A DNA stretch of 64,000 nt, taken from positions 235,331-299,330 of the forward strand of contig DFGT01000031.1 of NCBI GenBank assembly GCA_002371265.1, in the 5' to 3' direction. Under the pieces are notes generated by a model. That model was not told where the DNA came from and did not search any database. It was given only the letters and a program-made list of their open reading frames with translations. The translations under genes were made by a program, and so were the position numbers. Positions 26,954 to 35,951 of the stretch are shown one piece after another (position 1 is the stretch's first letter; each line of letters starts with the position of its first letter). The stretch comes from Bacteroidales bacterium UBA3743 (GTDB lineage: Bacteria > Bacteroidota > Bacteroidia > Bacteroidales > Paludibacteraceae).

Positions 26954-29149
26954 ATGAGTTTACAATCACAGATTCAAAAAATAATTGAAGATAGGAAAAA
27001 ACGTGTTGAAAAAATTCAGTTTGAAATTGACAATATAAACAAACTAATGTCCAATCTTGAATACGTTAAAAAGAGAATCCAAGATTTGAGCATTGACAAT
27101 TCTACAGAATATGTTCAGAAAATTCAAACTAAGATTACTGAACTTGCAAATGCCAATATACAAGCATTACATTTGAGAGAACGTTTTGAACGTGATACCA
27201 TTAATATTGGAGTTGCAGGCTTTACACACGCAGGAAAATCTACATTCCTGCAGACAGTAAGTGGATTGGATGATTTTTCTATTCCTAAAGCAGATGACAA
27301 CGACAAGAATAGTGGTAAGCCAACCACAGCAACTCGCTCACAAATATACAATAGTTCCAATAGATATGCAGACGTATTTTTTAGATCAGAAGCTGATTTC
27401 TTGGAGTATGTGAACAACTATGTTGATTCATTAGGATTACCTAAAGCGGATAGTTTAGCATCTTTCAAAACTATAAATTTTGATTCTGTTGACGTTGAGT
27501 CTTTGAGAGGAGATCGTGATTTGATAAAAATTGATATCGACAGAATCAAAGGTATTCAAGAAGCAGTTCCTTACTTTGAAAACAATTTAAGAAACGTTAC
27601 AACAATAAAGGTCAATGGCGATAAGTTTAGTGATCTAAAGCAATATGTTGCTTATTCTTATGACGATTCTTCAAAAAGAATGTATCCCGCAGTAAAAGAG
27701 GTTAAAATTTATTCTCCTTTTAATGGCGTTGATTCCGATTTGAAGGTTGGTCTTATTGATTTACCAGGATTTGGAGAACACGAAAATGTCACAAAAAAGA
27801 CATTAGATGACATAAAGAATGATGTTGATGCTGTAATAATTCTTTACAGACCAGGCTTGGCAAATTATGAATTACTAGAAGATGAAAAACGTAAGTTTAG
27901 AGATGTTCTGAATTCTCAACCAGCGATTTCAAACAAGGCAGATTTTATATCTTTTCTAATAAATAAAGACACTCGTGTGCCAGATAACTATATAGAAAAG
28001 GCAAAAGATAATATTAACGACATTTGGCCTGATTTGAAAGTTCAAGTAGCTTCGTCAAACAACCAAAACCAAGTAGAAAATGTAATGTCTTCGATAGTGA
28101 ACGGTCTTGCATCTTCGTTAGCAAAGATGGATGATGATTTGATCTCTGCTTATATGAAAGACCGTGATCTTACTGAAACTCTTGGTATTTTAACCGAGGT
28201 AAGTCTCTGTTTGGAGCGATTAACAACTAGGAATTCTGCAACTAAAGACATAACGGAAAAAGCAAAGATATTTAGAAAGCGGTTGAACAAAGAATTGACT
28301 AGATTATTGATTAAATATAGATCTGACGAAGATATTGATAAAAAGTTCGAAAACGAACTTGAGACAATCAAAGAAGAGATTGACACTGAGATAGAAAACA
28401 AATTACTCTATGAGCCAATAGAAATCTACAATACTTGGGAAGACTATATAGAAAATGCTACAGTCGGAGATATTACAGGAAAAGTTCCTCCAGAATTGAA
28501 GCGTTTATGGATTTCTATAATAAAGCGTTACATTAAACTCGATGCAATCTACAAAGAGTCCATGGATAATCTAAAAAAAGATATCCTTAAAATTTTTGTA
28601 GGATTAACAGGAGATTTGATTGAAGATAAGAATGCAGACAACTTCAACGAGATTTTGGAAAAACTAAAAAACAAACCAGAAAATCAGATATATCAAGCAT
28701 TTTTGTCAATTAATAATCTCAAGCAAGACTTTCGCCAGAATATATATCCATTTATATTCAAAATTGGAGACAACCGTATTTTGCAACAGAAAGGTATTAT
28801 TCAAGAGGACGGAACTAATGAAGGAGTTTTTGACCTAAACAAGGAGGGTCTTTCTATTTCGTATCTTAAAGAGCAATTGATTTGTCAAGCAAAATATGCC
28901 AACGACCAAATCAAAAACACAATTCTAGAACATTACATTTTAAGATATTTCTTGATAGGTGTTTTAGATACTTTTGTCAACTATATCATTTACACAAACG
29001 TTGAAAACGACTATGATTTTGTAGATTTCTGTGATAATCATAAGGGTAAAATATATCCTGATAAGTATGGAGACAAAGCAGACATTTACAAGTACGACGA
29101 ACTTAAGACATGCGTAAATGATGTTATCAATCTTGTAAAATCATTCTAA
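26954..29149 (+). CDS. Dynamin-like large GTPase
   Basis: 731 residues from the chosen ATG. Residues 1-80 are a coiled coil. The G domain has G1 GFTHAGKS (89-96), a Thr-rich switch (KPTTATRS), G3 DLPG (269-272) and an NKD element near 337. A roughly 75-residue insertion precedes G3. Residues about 400-731 are alpha-helical with many charged residues, like the stalk of dynamin-family or IRG/GBP-like proteins. No membrane segment is visible. In-frame codons extend upstream to 26669 but cross the divergent promoter region and overlap AlbA_2, so the start at 26954 is preferred. The stop is one base before the ATG of the next gene. Confidence 0.8.
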   Translation: MSLQSQIQKIIEDRKKRVEKIQFEIDNINKLMSNLEYVKKRIQDLSIDNSTEYVQKIQTKITELANANIQALHLRERFERDTINIGVAGFTHAGKSTFLQTVSGLDDFSIPKADDNDKNSGKPTTATRSQIYNSSNRYADVFFRSEADFLEYVNNYVDSLGLPKADSLASFKTINFDSVDVESLRGDRDLIKIDIDRIKGIQEAVPYFENNLRNVTTIKVNGDKFSDLKQYVAYSYDDSSKRMYPAVKEVKIYSPFNGVDSDLKVGLIDLPGFGEHENVTKKTLDDIKNDVDAVIILYRPGLANYELLEDEKRKFRDVLNSQPAISNKADFISFLINKDTRVPDNYIEKAKDNINDIWPDLKVQVASSNNQNQVENVMSSIVNGLASSLAKMDDDLISAYMKDRDLTETLGILTEVSLCLERLTTRNSATKDITEKAKIFRKRLNKELTRLLIKYRSDEDIDKKFENELETIKEEIDTEIENKLLYEPIEIYNTWEDYIENATVGDITGKVPPELKRLWISIIKRYIKLDAIYKESMDNLKKDILKIFVGLTGDLIEDKNADNFNEILEKLKNKPENQIYQAFLSINNLKQDFRQNIYPFIFKIGDNRILQQKGIIQEDGTNEGVFDLNKEGLSISYLKEQLICQAKYANDQIKNTILEHYILRYFLIGVLDTFVNYIIYTNVENDYDFVDFCDNHKGKIYPDKYGDKADIYKYDELKTCVNDVINLVKSF

Positions 29150-29150
29150 A

Positions 29151-30476
29151 ATGAATAATGTAGTATTAGACCCCGTAAATATTGCAGTTGTCGCTCCAAC
29201 TGGAGCTGGAAAGACTGCACTTATATCCACTGTATGTGATTTTATTAAGTCCAAAACTAATAAAGCAGATGGCTTTATTTTGGAAATTGAGGGAAAGGCA
29301 GCAAAAGAGCTTAACACTTTCAAGATGAAATTGAGAGCAAACTTGTCGGCTAAAAATGTTAAATTTGATAGTGCAACAATTGACCCAACCAGTGAATGTA
29401 CACACTATGACTTCTCTATATCACTGCAAAATGAAAATCTGCTTATAAAGCAACCTTTCAAAATTCTTGATATTCCAGGAGCCTTTATAAATGACCCATA
29501 CTCATATCAAAATAGTTCTGAATATGAAATGTTTATAAAACATTTGGACTCTTCACGAATATTATGGGTTCCTATTGATGCAGCGGTACTTATGGAAGCA
29601 AAAACTCAGGATCAAATTACGGCATCCGAGCTTATCCGTCGTGTAAGCAATTTGGAAGATTTTGTTAAAGAATGGTCTGATTTTGCAGCAAAAAACAATA
29701 AAACAGATTACTGTAATTTCGTGTTGTTGAAGAGCGAATCTTATTTCTCAAAAGATGTATTGAAAAAATATAATTTTTGTCAAAAGCGTTTTGATGAATC
29801 ATACAAGTCTATTATAAATAAGGTAAAAGAATCAAACTCTGAAGACAAACTTTCGTGTGTTGCTGTTGAAACAATTGGTTGCGTAAGAGTAAATCGTTCT
29901 AAATGGAACACTAAAGCAGAGGAACCTTCTTGCGATGTTGACTTTGATGTATTAGGAACACAGCAAGAGATTAAAGGTGTTGATGCTCTTTTAACCGATG
30001 TAATGAAAGTTGCCAGAGCAAATATCAATGAACAAATTGAAATTGTAAAAACAACAAAAACAACAGAAGCAGATGATTTGCACAAATTGAAAGATGAACT
30101 TATTACAAAATATCAGGAGCAAATAGTGCGTTTGGCTAAAAACAAAACAGATTTAGAAAATAAAAAAAATGAACTCCAAAAAGATGAAAAAGATCTTGTC
30201 AATAAAAATATTTGGGACAAGTTTAAGGATTTCTTCAATGATAACATAAAAATATTGCGCAAGGAGATTAATGTTACAAAATTGCACATTCAATCTATTG
30301 AACAAGAAATAGAGAGTCTAAATTCCAAAATTGAAACCATTTCTTCGATGCAAGAAAAAGCTACTACTGCTTTGTCTATAGTTGAGACCGAAATAGATGC
30401 ATATAATGGATTGATGGAGAAATTATGTTCTTTAACTTCTGAGAATATCAGTTCTGAGTATTATAGACAACTTTAA
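29151..30476 (+). CDS. P-loop GTPase with C-terminal coiled coil
   Basis: 441 residues. Walker A APTGAGKT at 15-22; switch/Walker B KILDIPGAF with DIPG at 107-110; a possible G4-like segment FVLLKSES at about 205-212. This is a TRAFAC-like GTPase of a kind resembling the double-GTPase families described in predicted bacterial conflict systems; the exact family was not identified. Residues about 300-430 are a long coiled coil (KNKTDLENKKNELQKDEKDL). It starts one base after the dynamin-like gene, so both proteins should be made together and may hetero-oligomerise. Confidence 0.75.
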   Translation: MNNVVLDPVNIAVVAPTGAGKTALISTVCDFIKSKTNKADGFILEIEGKAAKELNTFKMKLRANLSAKNVKFDSATIDPTSECTHYDFSISLQNENLLIKQPFKILDIPGAFINDPYSYQNSSEYEMFIKHLDSSRILWVPIDAAVLMEAKTQDQITASELIRRVSNLEDFVKEWSDFAAKNNKTDYCNFVLLKSESYFSKDVLKKYNFCQKRFDESYKSIINKVKESNSEDKLSCVAVETIGCVRVNRSKWNTKAEEPSCDVDFDVLGTQQEIKGVDALLTDVMKVARANINEQIEIVKTTKTTEADDLHKLKDELITKYQEQIVRLAKNKTDLENKKNELQKDEKDLVNKNIWDKFKDFFNDNIKILRKEINVTKLHIQSIEQEIESLNSKIETISSMQEKATTALSIVETEIDAYNGLMEKLCSLTSENISSEYYRQL

Positions 30477-30485
30477 TCTATTTTT

Positions 30486-31568
30486 ATGGCAAACTTGAAT
30501 GAAATATCAATAAAGGCACGTTCAAAAGCACATGATTTTATTTGGTTTAGTAGTAAGCCAAATTCCTTCTTGTGGTTTAATAAATACAAGTCTTTTTTTA
30601 ATGATTCCGAACATTTGTTGAATTGCACTGTTGAGATTGATTCTGATAACTATAAATTATACTTTGGTAAGATATATAGTCAGAAGCACGATCATATAAA
30701 CAGACGCACTTATTATACATTACAAGTAGAAAACGGAAAGAGAGGCAGTATTTCAAGTCAATATATGTACAAATTTATTTGTGCCTATTTGTCTGAAACT
30801 AAATCTTTTCTTCAGTCTTCTATAAGTAAATATCATGAGTATTGTAAATCTAATGATAAAAAGAGCAACGATGAGCGTGATTTTATACAGGAGAAAATTA
30901 GTAAATCAAATATTTCAACTTTACTTGATGGTCAATTTCCAGATGAATATTTGTCGTCTATTTTTCCAGTTAAACCTCCTCTTTCCATCGAAGTAGAAGC
31001 TGAGATACAGGATAAATTGAAAAAGGTAATTGATGAATTACCTTTTGAAGACACTTCTTTTTCCAATGAAGATAAGTCTAATGAAATATTGGTTTTTGAT
31101 TCGATGAAAGCAAGACTTAATTTGTTTTTGTCTGAATTGAAAAAAATTACCAACAATGAGCCTGTTTCTAAGAAAATTGCACTTATATTAACAAATGGTT
31201 CTCTTAAGTCAGAGGATTTATGTTCATTTGATCAAAATGAATATTCTAAAGTTGTTTGTTTAACTACAAATGATGCAGAATCCGAAACACTACCATTGAG
31301 CAAAAAAAAACAAACAGAGAAGCCAAAAGAAACCCCAACAATACCTTCTATAAAAGAAATCAAAAATGTCCTAGATAAATTGGATGAAAAAAAAAATCCG
31401 GAACAACAGTGTCCACTCCCAACACAAGGAAAGAACCTAGAGAAAAAAAACATTCTTTTCATAATTCTTTTCGTGACCTTTTTAATAATTGTCGTAAGGA
31501 GTTGCTGTCCAACCACATCAGACATCCAAACGGAGAATCATCAAACGGAACAGAGTCGAAGTAAATAG
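30486..31568 (+). CDS. Tail-anchored membrane protein of the GTPase operon
   Basis: 360 residues, not recognised. Residues 1-265 are a soluble part without signal peptide: an N-terminal alpha/beta segment (about 18-105) and a helical segment. Residues about 270-320 are a Lys/Pro-rich linker. A single hydrophobic helix, about residues 322-339 (NILFIILFVTFLIIVV), is followed by RSCC and a short polar tail, so the bulk faces the cytoplasm. Three A-runs (31302-31310, 31387-31396, 31443-31450) lie just before the membrane helix. Spacing to the upstream gene is 9 bases. Confidence 0.7.
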   Translation: MANLNEISIKARSKAHDFIWFSSKPNSFLWFNKYKSFFNDSEHLLNCTVEIDSDNYKLYFGKIYSQKHDHINRRTYYTLQVENGKRGSISSQYMYKFICAYLSETKSFLQSSISKYHEYCKSNDKKSNDERDFIQEKISKSNISTLLDGQFPDEYLSSIFPVKPPLSIEVEAEIQDKLKKVIDELPFEDTSFSNEDKSNEILVFDSMKARLNLFLSELKKITNNEPVSKKIALILTNGSLKSEDLCSFDQNEYSKVVCLTTNDAESETLPLSKKKQTEKPKETPTIPSIKEIKNVLDKLDEKKNPEQQCPLPTQGKNLEKKNILFIILFVTFLIIVVRSCCPTTSDIQTENHQTEQSRSK

Positions 31569-31620
31569 ATATTTATAACGTCATAATAAAATGTTATATA
31601 TATCCTAAAGAATTTTAATT

Positions 31621-32226
31621 ATGGCAGAAGAAATCAAGATTCCTTCTAAATTAGATACTGATGGTATTAAACAAGAAAGAATCGAAATAAAAGTTTGTGA
31701 AAAGCTGACCAATCCAAGCAATTTCAGTAAAAACATAATGCCTCAGAAAGGAGATCATATACGTGTTAAAAGATTGGGAGGTATTTATTTTCATCACGGA
31801 ATATACGAATCTGATGAAAAAGTTTATCATTTGACTGGCAAATTTGCTCCATGGCATTGGAAAAATGCAAAACCTGAATGCACGACTCTTACTGATTTTT
31901 TAGACGGTGGAAATTTAGAAGTCAGAGTCTATAATGAATTTCAGAACAACAAAAAATGCAATATTGAAATAATCATTGATAACGCAAAACGACTAGTAAA
32001 AAACGGTAAAAAAGGATATAACTTACTGTGGAACAATTGTGAGTGTTTTGCTAATTCTTGTGTATTTTTTGATAATCTAGATGAAATCGTAAAGAAAATC
32101 AACCTAACAAAGCAAGCTCAAAATGCAAAAAATGGGGGATTAGCACTGACTGTCGTTTCTGTAATCCTTATAGGAGGCAAAATAGCTCTAAAATATTGGG
32201 AGAAGCAGCAAAAACAACGAATTTAA
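31621..32226 (+). CDS. LRAT-like (NlpC/P60-superfamily) acyltransferase or lipase
   Basis: 201 residues. Residues about 41-150 match the LRAT domain: GDHIRV, then HHGIY (His58/59), VYHLTG (His70, the spacing of 11-12 seen in LRAT), and NNCECFANSC (Cys140). LRAT and HRASLS-type proteins transfer or remove acyl chains of phospholipids through His and Cys. Residues about 173-190 (LALTVVSVILIGGKIAL) form a C-terminal membrane helix, as in HRASLS proteins. It is the fourth gene on this strand, 52 bases after the tail-anchored protein, and probably the effector or lipid-modifying component of the operon. Confidence 0.8.
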   Translation: MAEEIKIPSKLDTDGIKQERIEIKVCEKLTNPSNFSKNIMPQKGDHIRVKRLGGIYFHHGIYESDEKVYHLTGKFAPWHWKNAKPECTTLTDFLDGGNLEVRVYNEFQNNKKCNIEIIIDNAKRLVKNGKKGYNLLWNNCECFANSCVFFDNLDEIVKKINLTKQAQNAKNGGLALTVVSVILIGGKIALKYWEKQQKQRI

Positions 32227-32374
32227 TAAATAATAAAATTTCTCTTCTCTGCACGCGTTTTCTTTCGTTCTTGTTTTTTGCGTTCGGCTGTTTTTCTATG
32301 CCATTAATGACATATTTTCCTGCACCGATAACGTAGTTGTTTTGATAGCGGTGCGTTTTCTGTTTCTTTTCATG

Positions 32375-32472
32375 CGTCTGAAAGACGCTGCCAAGCGAAG
32401 CGCGAGTAACCCCCGGGACGAAGTCTCGTGGGATAGCGACGGCATCACAACTTTGCCCGAAAGGCAATACAC
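32375..32472 (+). repeat. Dispersed repeat, family B (long form)
   Basis: CGTCTGAAAGACGCTGCCAA, GCGAAGCGCGAGTAAC, CGAAGTCTCGTGGGA and TTTGCCCGAAAGGCAATAC in order. The same order is found in reverse at 40165-40259. Confidence 0.75.
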
Positions 32473-32508
32473 TTTTTGATTGATCTTTCGTCTGTGATTA
32501 TATACAGA

Positions 32509-32539
32509 AAGACGGTGGAATTCCAAACCCCACCGTCTT
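32509..32539 (-). terminator. Terminator after the CYTH gene
   Basis: AAGACGGTGG...CCACCGTCTT, ten-pair stem; the T-rich tail on the minus strand is short (TTTCTG). Confidence 0.55.
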
Positions 32540-32572
32540 CTTCTAATCAATATTCCCTTATTCCCAAACTTT

Positions 32573-33043
32573 CTATACCTTTCCCCAATTCTTGTACGGA
32601 TTCTCCGCAAGATGTGAGTTATAATACCGTTTGTCCGCAGTGACCTCAAAACCTATCCATTCTGGCATCTCAAAGGCCTCCTGCTCACTCTGCAACTCGA
32701 TCTCAGCCACAATCAATCCCTTGTTGTCGCCAAGAAACTCGTCTATCTCCCACGTGTGATTGCCTCGCTTTATCTTATAACGGTACTTCTCCACTATCGG
32801 CGTCTGGCTCAGCTCCAACATGGCATTCGCGTCGCCAAGGGGAATCTGATACTCAAACTCCAAACGGGTGAAACTCTGTGTCTTGCTCTTGATCGTCAAG
32901 TATCCTTTCTCTCCGGCAACTCGCACCCTCACTGTGTTGCCTTTCTTGTTGAGGTATCCCTGGGCATAATGCACTCCCTCGCCTGCCTCGGCTCGCCATG
33001 AGTCGTCTGCCATCAAGAATTTTCTTTCTATCTCTATATTCAT
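32573..33043 (-). CDS. CYTH-domain protein
   Basis: 156 residues. The EIERKFL motif at the N-terminus is the ExExK signature of the triphosphate tunnel metalloenzyme family; further acidic and basic strand residues follow (RVRVAGEKGYLTIKSK, RYKIKRGNHTWEIDEF, VAEIEL). Family members hydrolyse inorganic triphosphate, thiamine triphosphate or make cAMP; the substrate here is unknown. The start at 33043 (MNIEIERKF) is chosen because the conserved motif begins there. It lies 13 bases after the receptor stop, so co-transcription is likely. Confidence 0.88.
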   Translation of the reverse strand: MNIEIERKFLMADDSWRAEAGEGVHYAQGYLNKKGNTVRVRVAGEKGYLTIKSKTQSFTRLEFEYQIPLGDANAMLELSQTPIVEKYRYKIKRGNHTWEIDEFLGDNKGLIVAEIELQSEQEAFEMPEWIGFEVTADKRYYNSHLAENPYKNWGKV

Positions 33044-33056
33044 TTCTCCGACGGAA

Positions 33057-35600
33057 TTAAAAATCATCAAAGATCATATCGTCATCCATCTCTGTCTTTC
33101 CTTCTTTACCCTTCTTCTTGCCACTCTTATGATGGTTGTTTCCAAACGAATATGATGCATTCAAATTAAATGTTCTTCCATTACGTGTGGTTTTCGCAAC
33201 CTGATAGAAGGAGTCTGACCATGTCTCTCTCTTTCGTTTGTTGGAGTTGAGAATATCCCTGACATTAAACGACAACGACAATCTGTTGTCCATAAACTGT
33301 CGCTTGAACCCTATGTTCATGAAGAATGTGTTCATGTTCTTTCCCTGCGCTGCCACTCTTGGTGAACGGTAGTTGAACGTGAACTGTCCTGTGATTCCTT
33401 TTGGAAGACGGAAATCAACACCTTCCTTCAAATCCCAGCTGAAACCGCTACGTTGCTTCAATGTCAATAGTCTCTTTTTCAACACACCTTCCGAATCGGC
33501 TATCTCTATCGAGGATTCTCCACCTACTAGATTGTAATAATACAAATTGGCATTTGTTGTCAATGTGACAGCCTTAAACTTGTTTTTTGCGATAAACTCC
33601 AATCCTGTCGAATGAGAACGGTTCAGATTGGCAAACGTGCTTTTCAAAATAGCTGTATTGCCCGACATTTCTGTCCAGCTGTATTGCTCCACCACGTCGT
33701 CTGTAAACTTATAATATGCGGAAACTGTATAGACATGCCCTTTCTGTGTGGTGTGCAGATAATTCATCTCACCTGAAAATGCCTCCTCAGGATGCAGATC
33801 CGGGTTACCGTAACTGATGTTTGTGGAATCCGACATGTTTGGATTAGGGTTCAGACGGAATCCACGCGGACGTGAGATTCTTCGTATAGCGCTAAACTGC
33901 AACTCGTCATTATCTGTGATATTATATGAAAGGAATAAAGACGGGAAAAGATTTCCATACAAATCAAGATCATCATATGCTCCTGTGTTGTGCTGCTTCC
34001 ATGAGATATCCGACAACTCTCCACGCAATCCTACCTTATATCCCAATCTCTTCACTTTTCCACTCCACATTCCATACCACGCATACACGTTTTGGATATA
34101 CTCAAAATCATTTGTCAGATTTTCCTGCTCCACAAACGGATCCGAACTGTTGCTGCGATCAAAACTCATTGCATTGTTTCTCTCATTTGTCATGTCGACA
34201 TTGATACCCAATTCAAGTTTGCTGAGCTTTCCGACAGGTGAAGTATAGTCGATGGCAAACTGATTTTTGCGTATTGTGCGGTCGTTTGTCTGGTTCTGCT
34301 CTGAATAGTTCAAAAGTTGGTTAGACATATCATAACGTGACTGATAGTAAGTCACATCGTGATTCTGGCTATTGGACGATGTCTGGGCAAGGAATGTAAG
34401 CTCCTGATTCTTGCTGAATGTATGAGTATAGTCAAACTTCAGTGTGTACATGTTTCGCGGACTCTGAGCCGACGCAGTTCTGCTCGAATATGACGTGTCT
34501 ATTCTTACCCCATTGTCTATTCTACCGAAATTATACTCAAAATCCTCGTTTCTTCGGTTTTTTCCAAGTGATAAGACGCCAGAGAATCCTACTCTGTTTC
34601 TGTCGTTTATCTTATAGTCCAGACCAAGTCTGGCAAAATATGAATTCATCACAAAGTCTCTTCCTCCATCCGTCACATTATACACACTGTCGATCTCATT
34701 GCTCAATGAGTTTCTTCTAATATACTGCTCACGGTCGATGTCAGATGTTCCTCTGAATGTGCGACGCTGGTATCCTAAAGATGACAAGATTGTCCACTTG
34801 TTTTTTGTGATGTTTACGGAAGCTCCGAGATTACCGCCAAGTTTACCCTCTGAAGGATATGAAAGTCCGGCTGTGACGTTTCCGAACACACCAGCAGGAG
34901 AGTCTTGCTTCATCACAATATTGATGATTCCTGCCGAACCTTCAGCTGAATACTTGGACGACGGATTGGTTATGACCTCGATTTTTTCTATGCTTCCAGC
35001 AGGAAACTGTTCAAGCAACTCACCCTGGGCATCACCTGAAAGACCTACACTTCTTCCGTTGATGAACACCTCCACATTCTCATTGTTGCGGAGTGAGATG
35101 TTTCCATCCATGTCGACATCGACAGTTGGGATATCACGAAGTACATCTGTAGCAGACACACCAACTGACGCGGCACCCTCATTGACCAGGAATGTCTTCT
35201 TGTCGACATCCATCTGCAGCTGTGTGCGGGTTCCTACAACCTCCACCTGACTCAAGAGAGCAACGTCTTCACGCATTTTGATTGTGAAGTGGGCACCTCC
35301 CTTACGTTTTAGAATTTCGGGTGTGATTTTACCATTATAATCGGTATATCCCATAAAAGAGATAATAAGCTGATAATTATTTTCCGCGACATTTTCCATC
35401 ACAAAATGTCCGTCGTCACCTGTGAAATGTCCTTGCACAGTCTTTGTTCCATCAGCACTTTTCAACTCCACATTAGCAAAAGGAATCGTCTCACCTGTTT
35501 TGGCATCCACAACCTTACCTTTGATTGTGTAACCCTGTGCCACCGCGCTAAAAACAATGACAAGACAGAATAAAAGTGAAAGAAATTTTTTAATAGTCAT
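33057..35600 (-). CDS. Outer-membrane beta-barrel receptor with carboxypeptidase-like and plug domains
   Basis: 847 residues. Signal peptide MTIKKFLSLLFCLVIVFSAVAQ supports the start at 35600 (written here split: it ends at AVAQ, residue 22). Residues about 25-110 are a CarboxypepD_reg-like domain (GKVVDAKTGETIPFANVEL); residues about 125-230 a plug-like domain (VNEGAASVGVSATDVLRDIP, STNPSSKYSAEGSAGIINI); the rest a 22-strand-like barrel of the OMP_b-brl family. It probably imports or exports something across the outer membrane, but no neighbouring SusD-like lipoprotein suggests a glycan substrate. Confidence 0.9.
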   Translation of the reverse strand: MTIKKFLSLLFCLVIVFSAVAQGYTIKGKVVDAKTGETIPFANVELKSADGTKTVQGHFTGDDGHFVMENVAENNYQLIISFMGYTDYNGKITPEILKRKGGAHFTIKMREDVALLSQVEVVGTRTQLQMDVDKKTFLVNEGAASVGVSATDVLRDIPTVDVDMDGNISLRNNENVEVFINGRSVGLSGDAQGELLEQFPAGSIEKIEVITNPSSKYSAEGSAGIINIVMKQDSPAGVFGNVTAGLSYPSEGKLGGNLGASVNITKNKWTILSSLGYQRRTFRGTSDIDREQYIRRNSLSNEIDSVYNVTDGGRDFVMNSYFARLGLDYKINDRNRVGFSGVLSLGKNRRNEDFEYNFGRIDNGVRIDTSYSSRTASAQSPRNMYTLKFDYTHTFSKNQELTFLAQTSSNSQNHDVTYYQSRYDMSNQLLNYSEQNQTNDRTIRKNQFAIDYTSPVGKLSKLELGINVDMTNERNNAMSFDRSNSSDPFVEQENLTNDFEYIQNVYAWYGMWSGKVKRLGYKVGLRGELSDISWKQHNTGAYDDLDLYGNLFPSLFLSYNITDNDELQFSAIRRISRPRGFRLNPNPNMSDSTNISYGNPDLHPEEAFSGEMNYLHTTQKGHVYTVSAYYKFTDDVVEQYSWTEMSGNTAILKSTFANLNRSHSTGLEFIAKNKFKAVTLTTNANLYYYNLVGGESSIEIADSEGVLKKRLLTLKQRSGFSWDLKEGVDFRLPKGITGQFTFNYRSPRVAAQGKNMNTFFMNIGFKRQFMDNRLSLSFNVRDILNSNKRKRETWSDSFYQVAKTTRNGRTFNLNASYSFGNNHHKSGKKKGKEGKTEMDDDMIFDDF

Positions 35601-35720
35601 GGTATAATAATTGTTCGTTGTTTTAATAAAATCTATAAGCAATTGTGCTTTATGTTCAGTCCTCTATAAGAAGCTGTTTAAATTCGTTTTAATAAAGAAG
35701 CTCCTTCTGCAACAAAACAT

Positions 35721-35871
35721 GAGATTTGTTAAGGCCCATGTTTGACAGATATTGACCCCTAACCCAACAATATCTGCGAATTCGCAAGAACAATCAGTTA
35801 TATTTTAGTGCTCGCCTTCGGCTCGCACTATAGAAGAGGGGGGTTAGGGCGTTCCGCCCTTAACAATCCTC
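35721..35871. repeat. Inverted pair of family A repeats
   Basis: Left unit TTGTTAAGGCCCATGTTTGA...CCCCTAACCC; right unit GTGCTCGCCTTCGGCTCGCA, then GGGGTTAGGGCGTTCCGCCC and TTAACAATCC. The units face each other across about 42 bases, the arrangement of REPIN-like elements. Confidence 0.75.
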
Positions 35872-35910
35872 AGCTTTATAACCAATTTTTACAGCTTCTA
35901 GGTATTTATT

Positions 35911-35943
35911 AAAAAGTGCATACGCCATTGAAAGCGTACGCAC
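35911..35943 (-). terminator. Terminator of the ftsH operon
   Basis: GTGCGTACGC...GCGTATGCAC on the minus strand followed by TTTTT; it begins 9 bases after the ftsH stop. Confidence 0.85.
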
Positions 35944-35951
35944 AATTATTT

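Larger units (their letters stand above)
32227..32572. other. Repeat-rich spacer after the GTPase operon
   Basis: Contains a family-B composite repeat (32375-32472) preceded by TTTTCTTTCGTTC-type sequence shared with 23970-23990 and 40320-40350, then a terminator hairpin (32509-32539). Minus-strand ORFs here are repeat-derived and were not called. Confidence 0.7.
35601..35951. other. Intergenic region with paired family A repeats
   Basis: Contains two family A repeats in opposite orientation (35721-35765 and 35808-35871) and the ftsH terminator. No gene seen. Confidence 0.7.
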
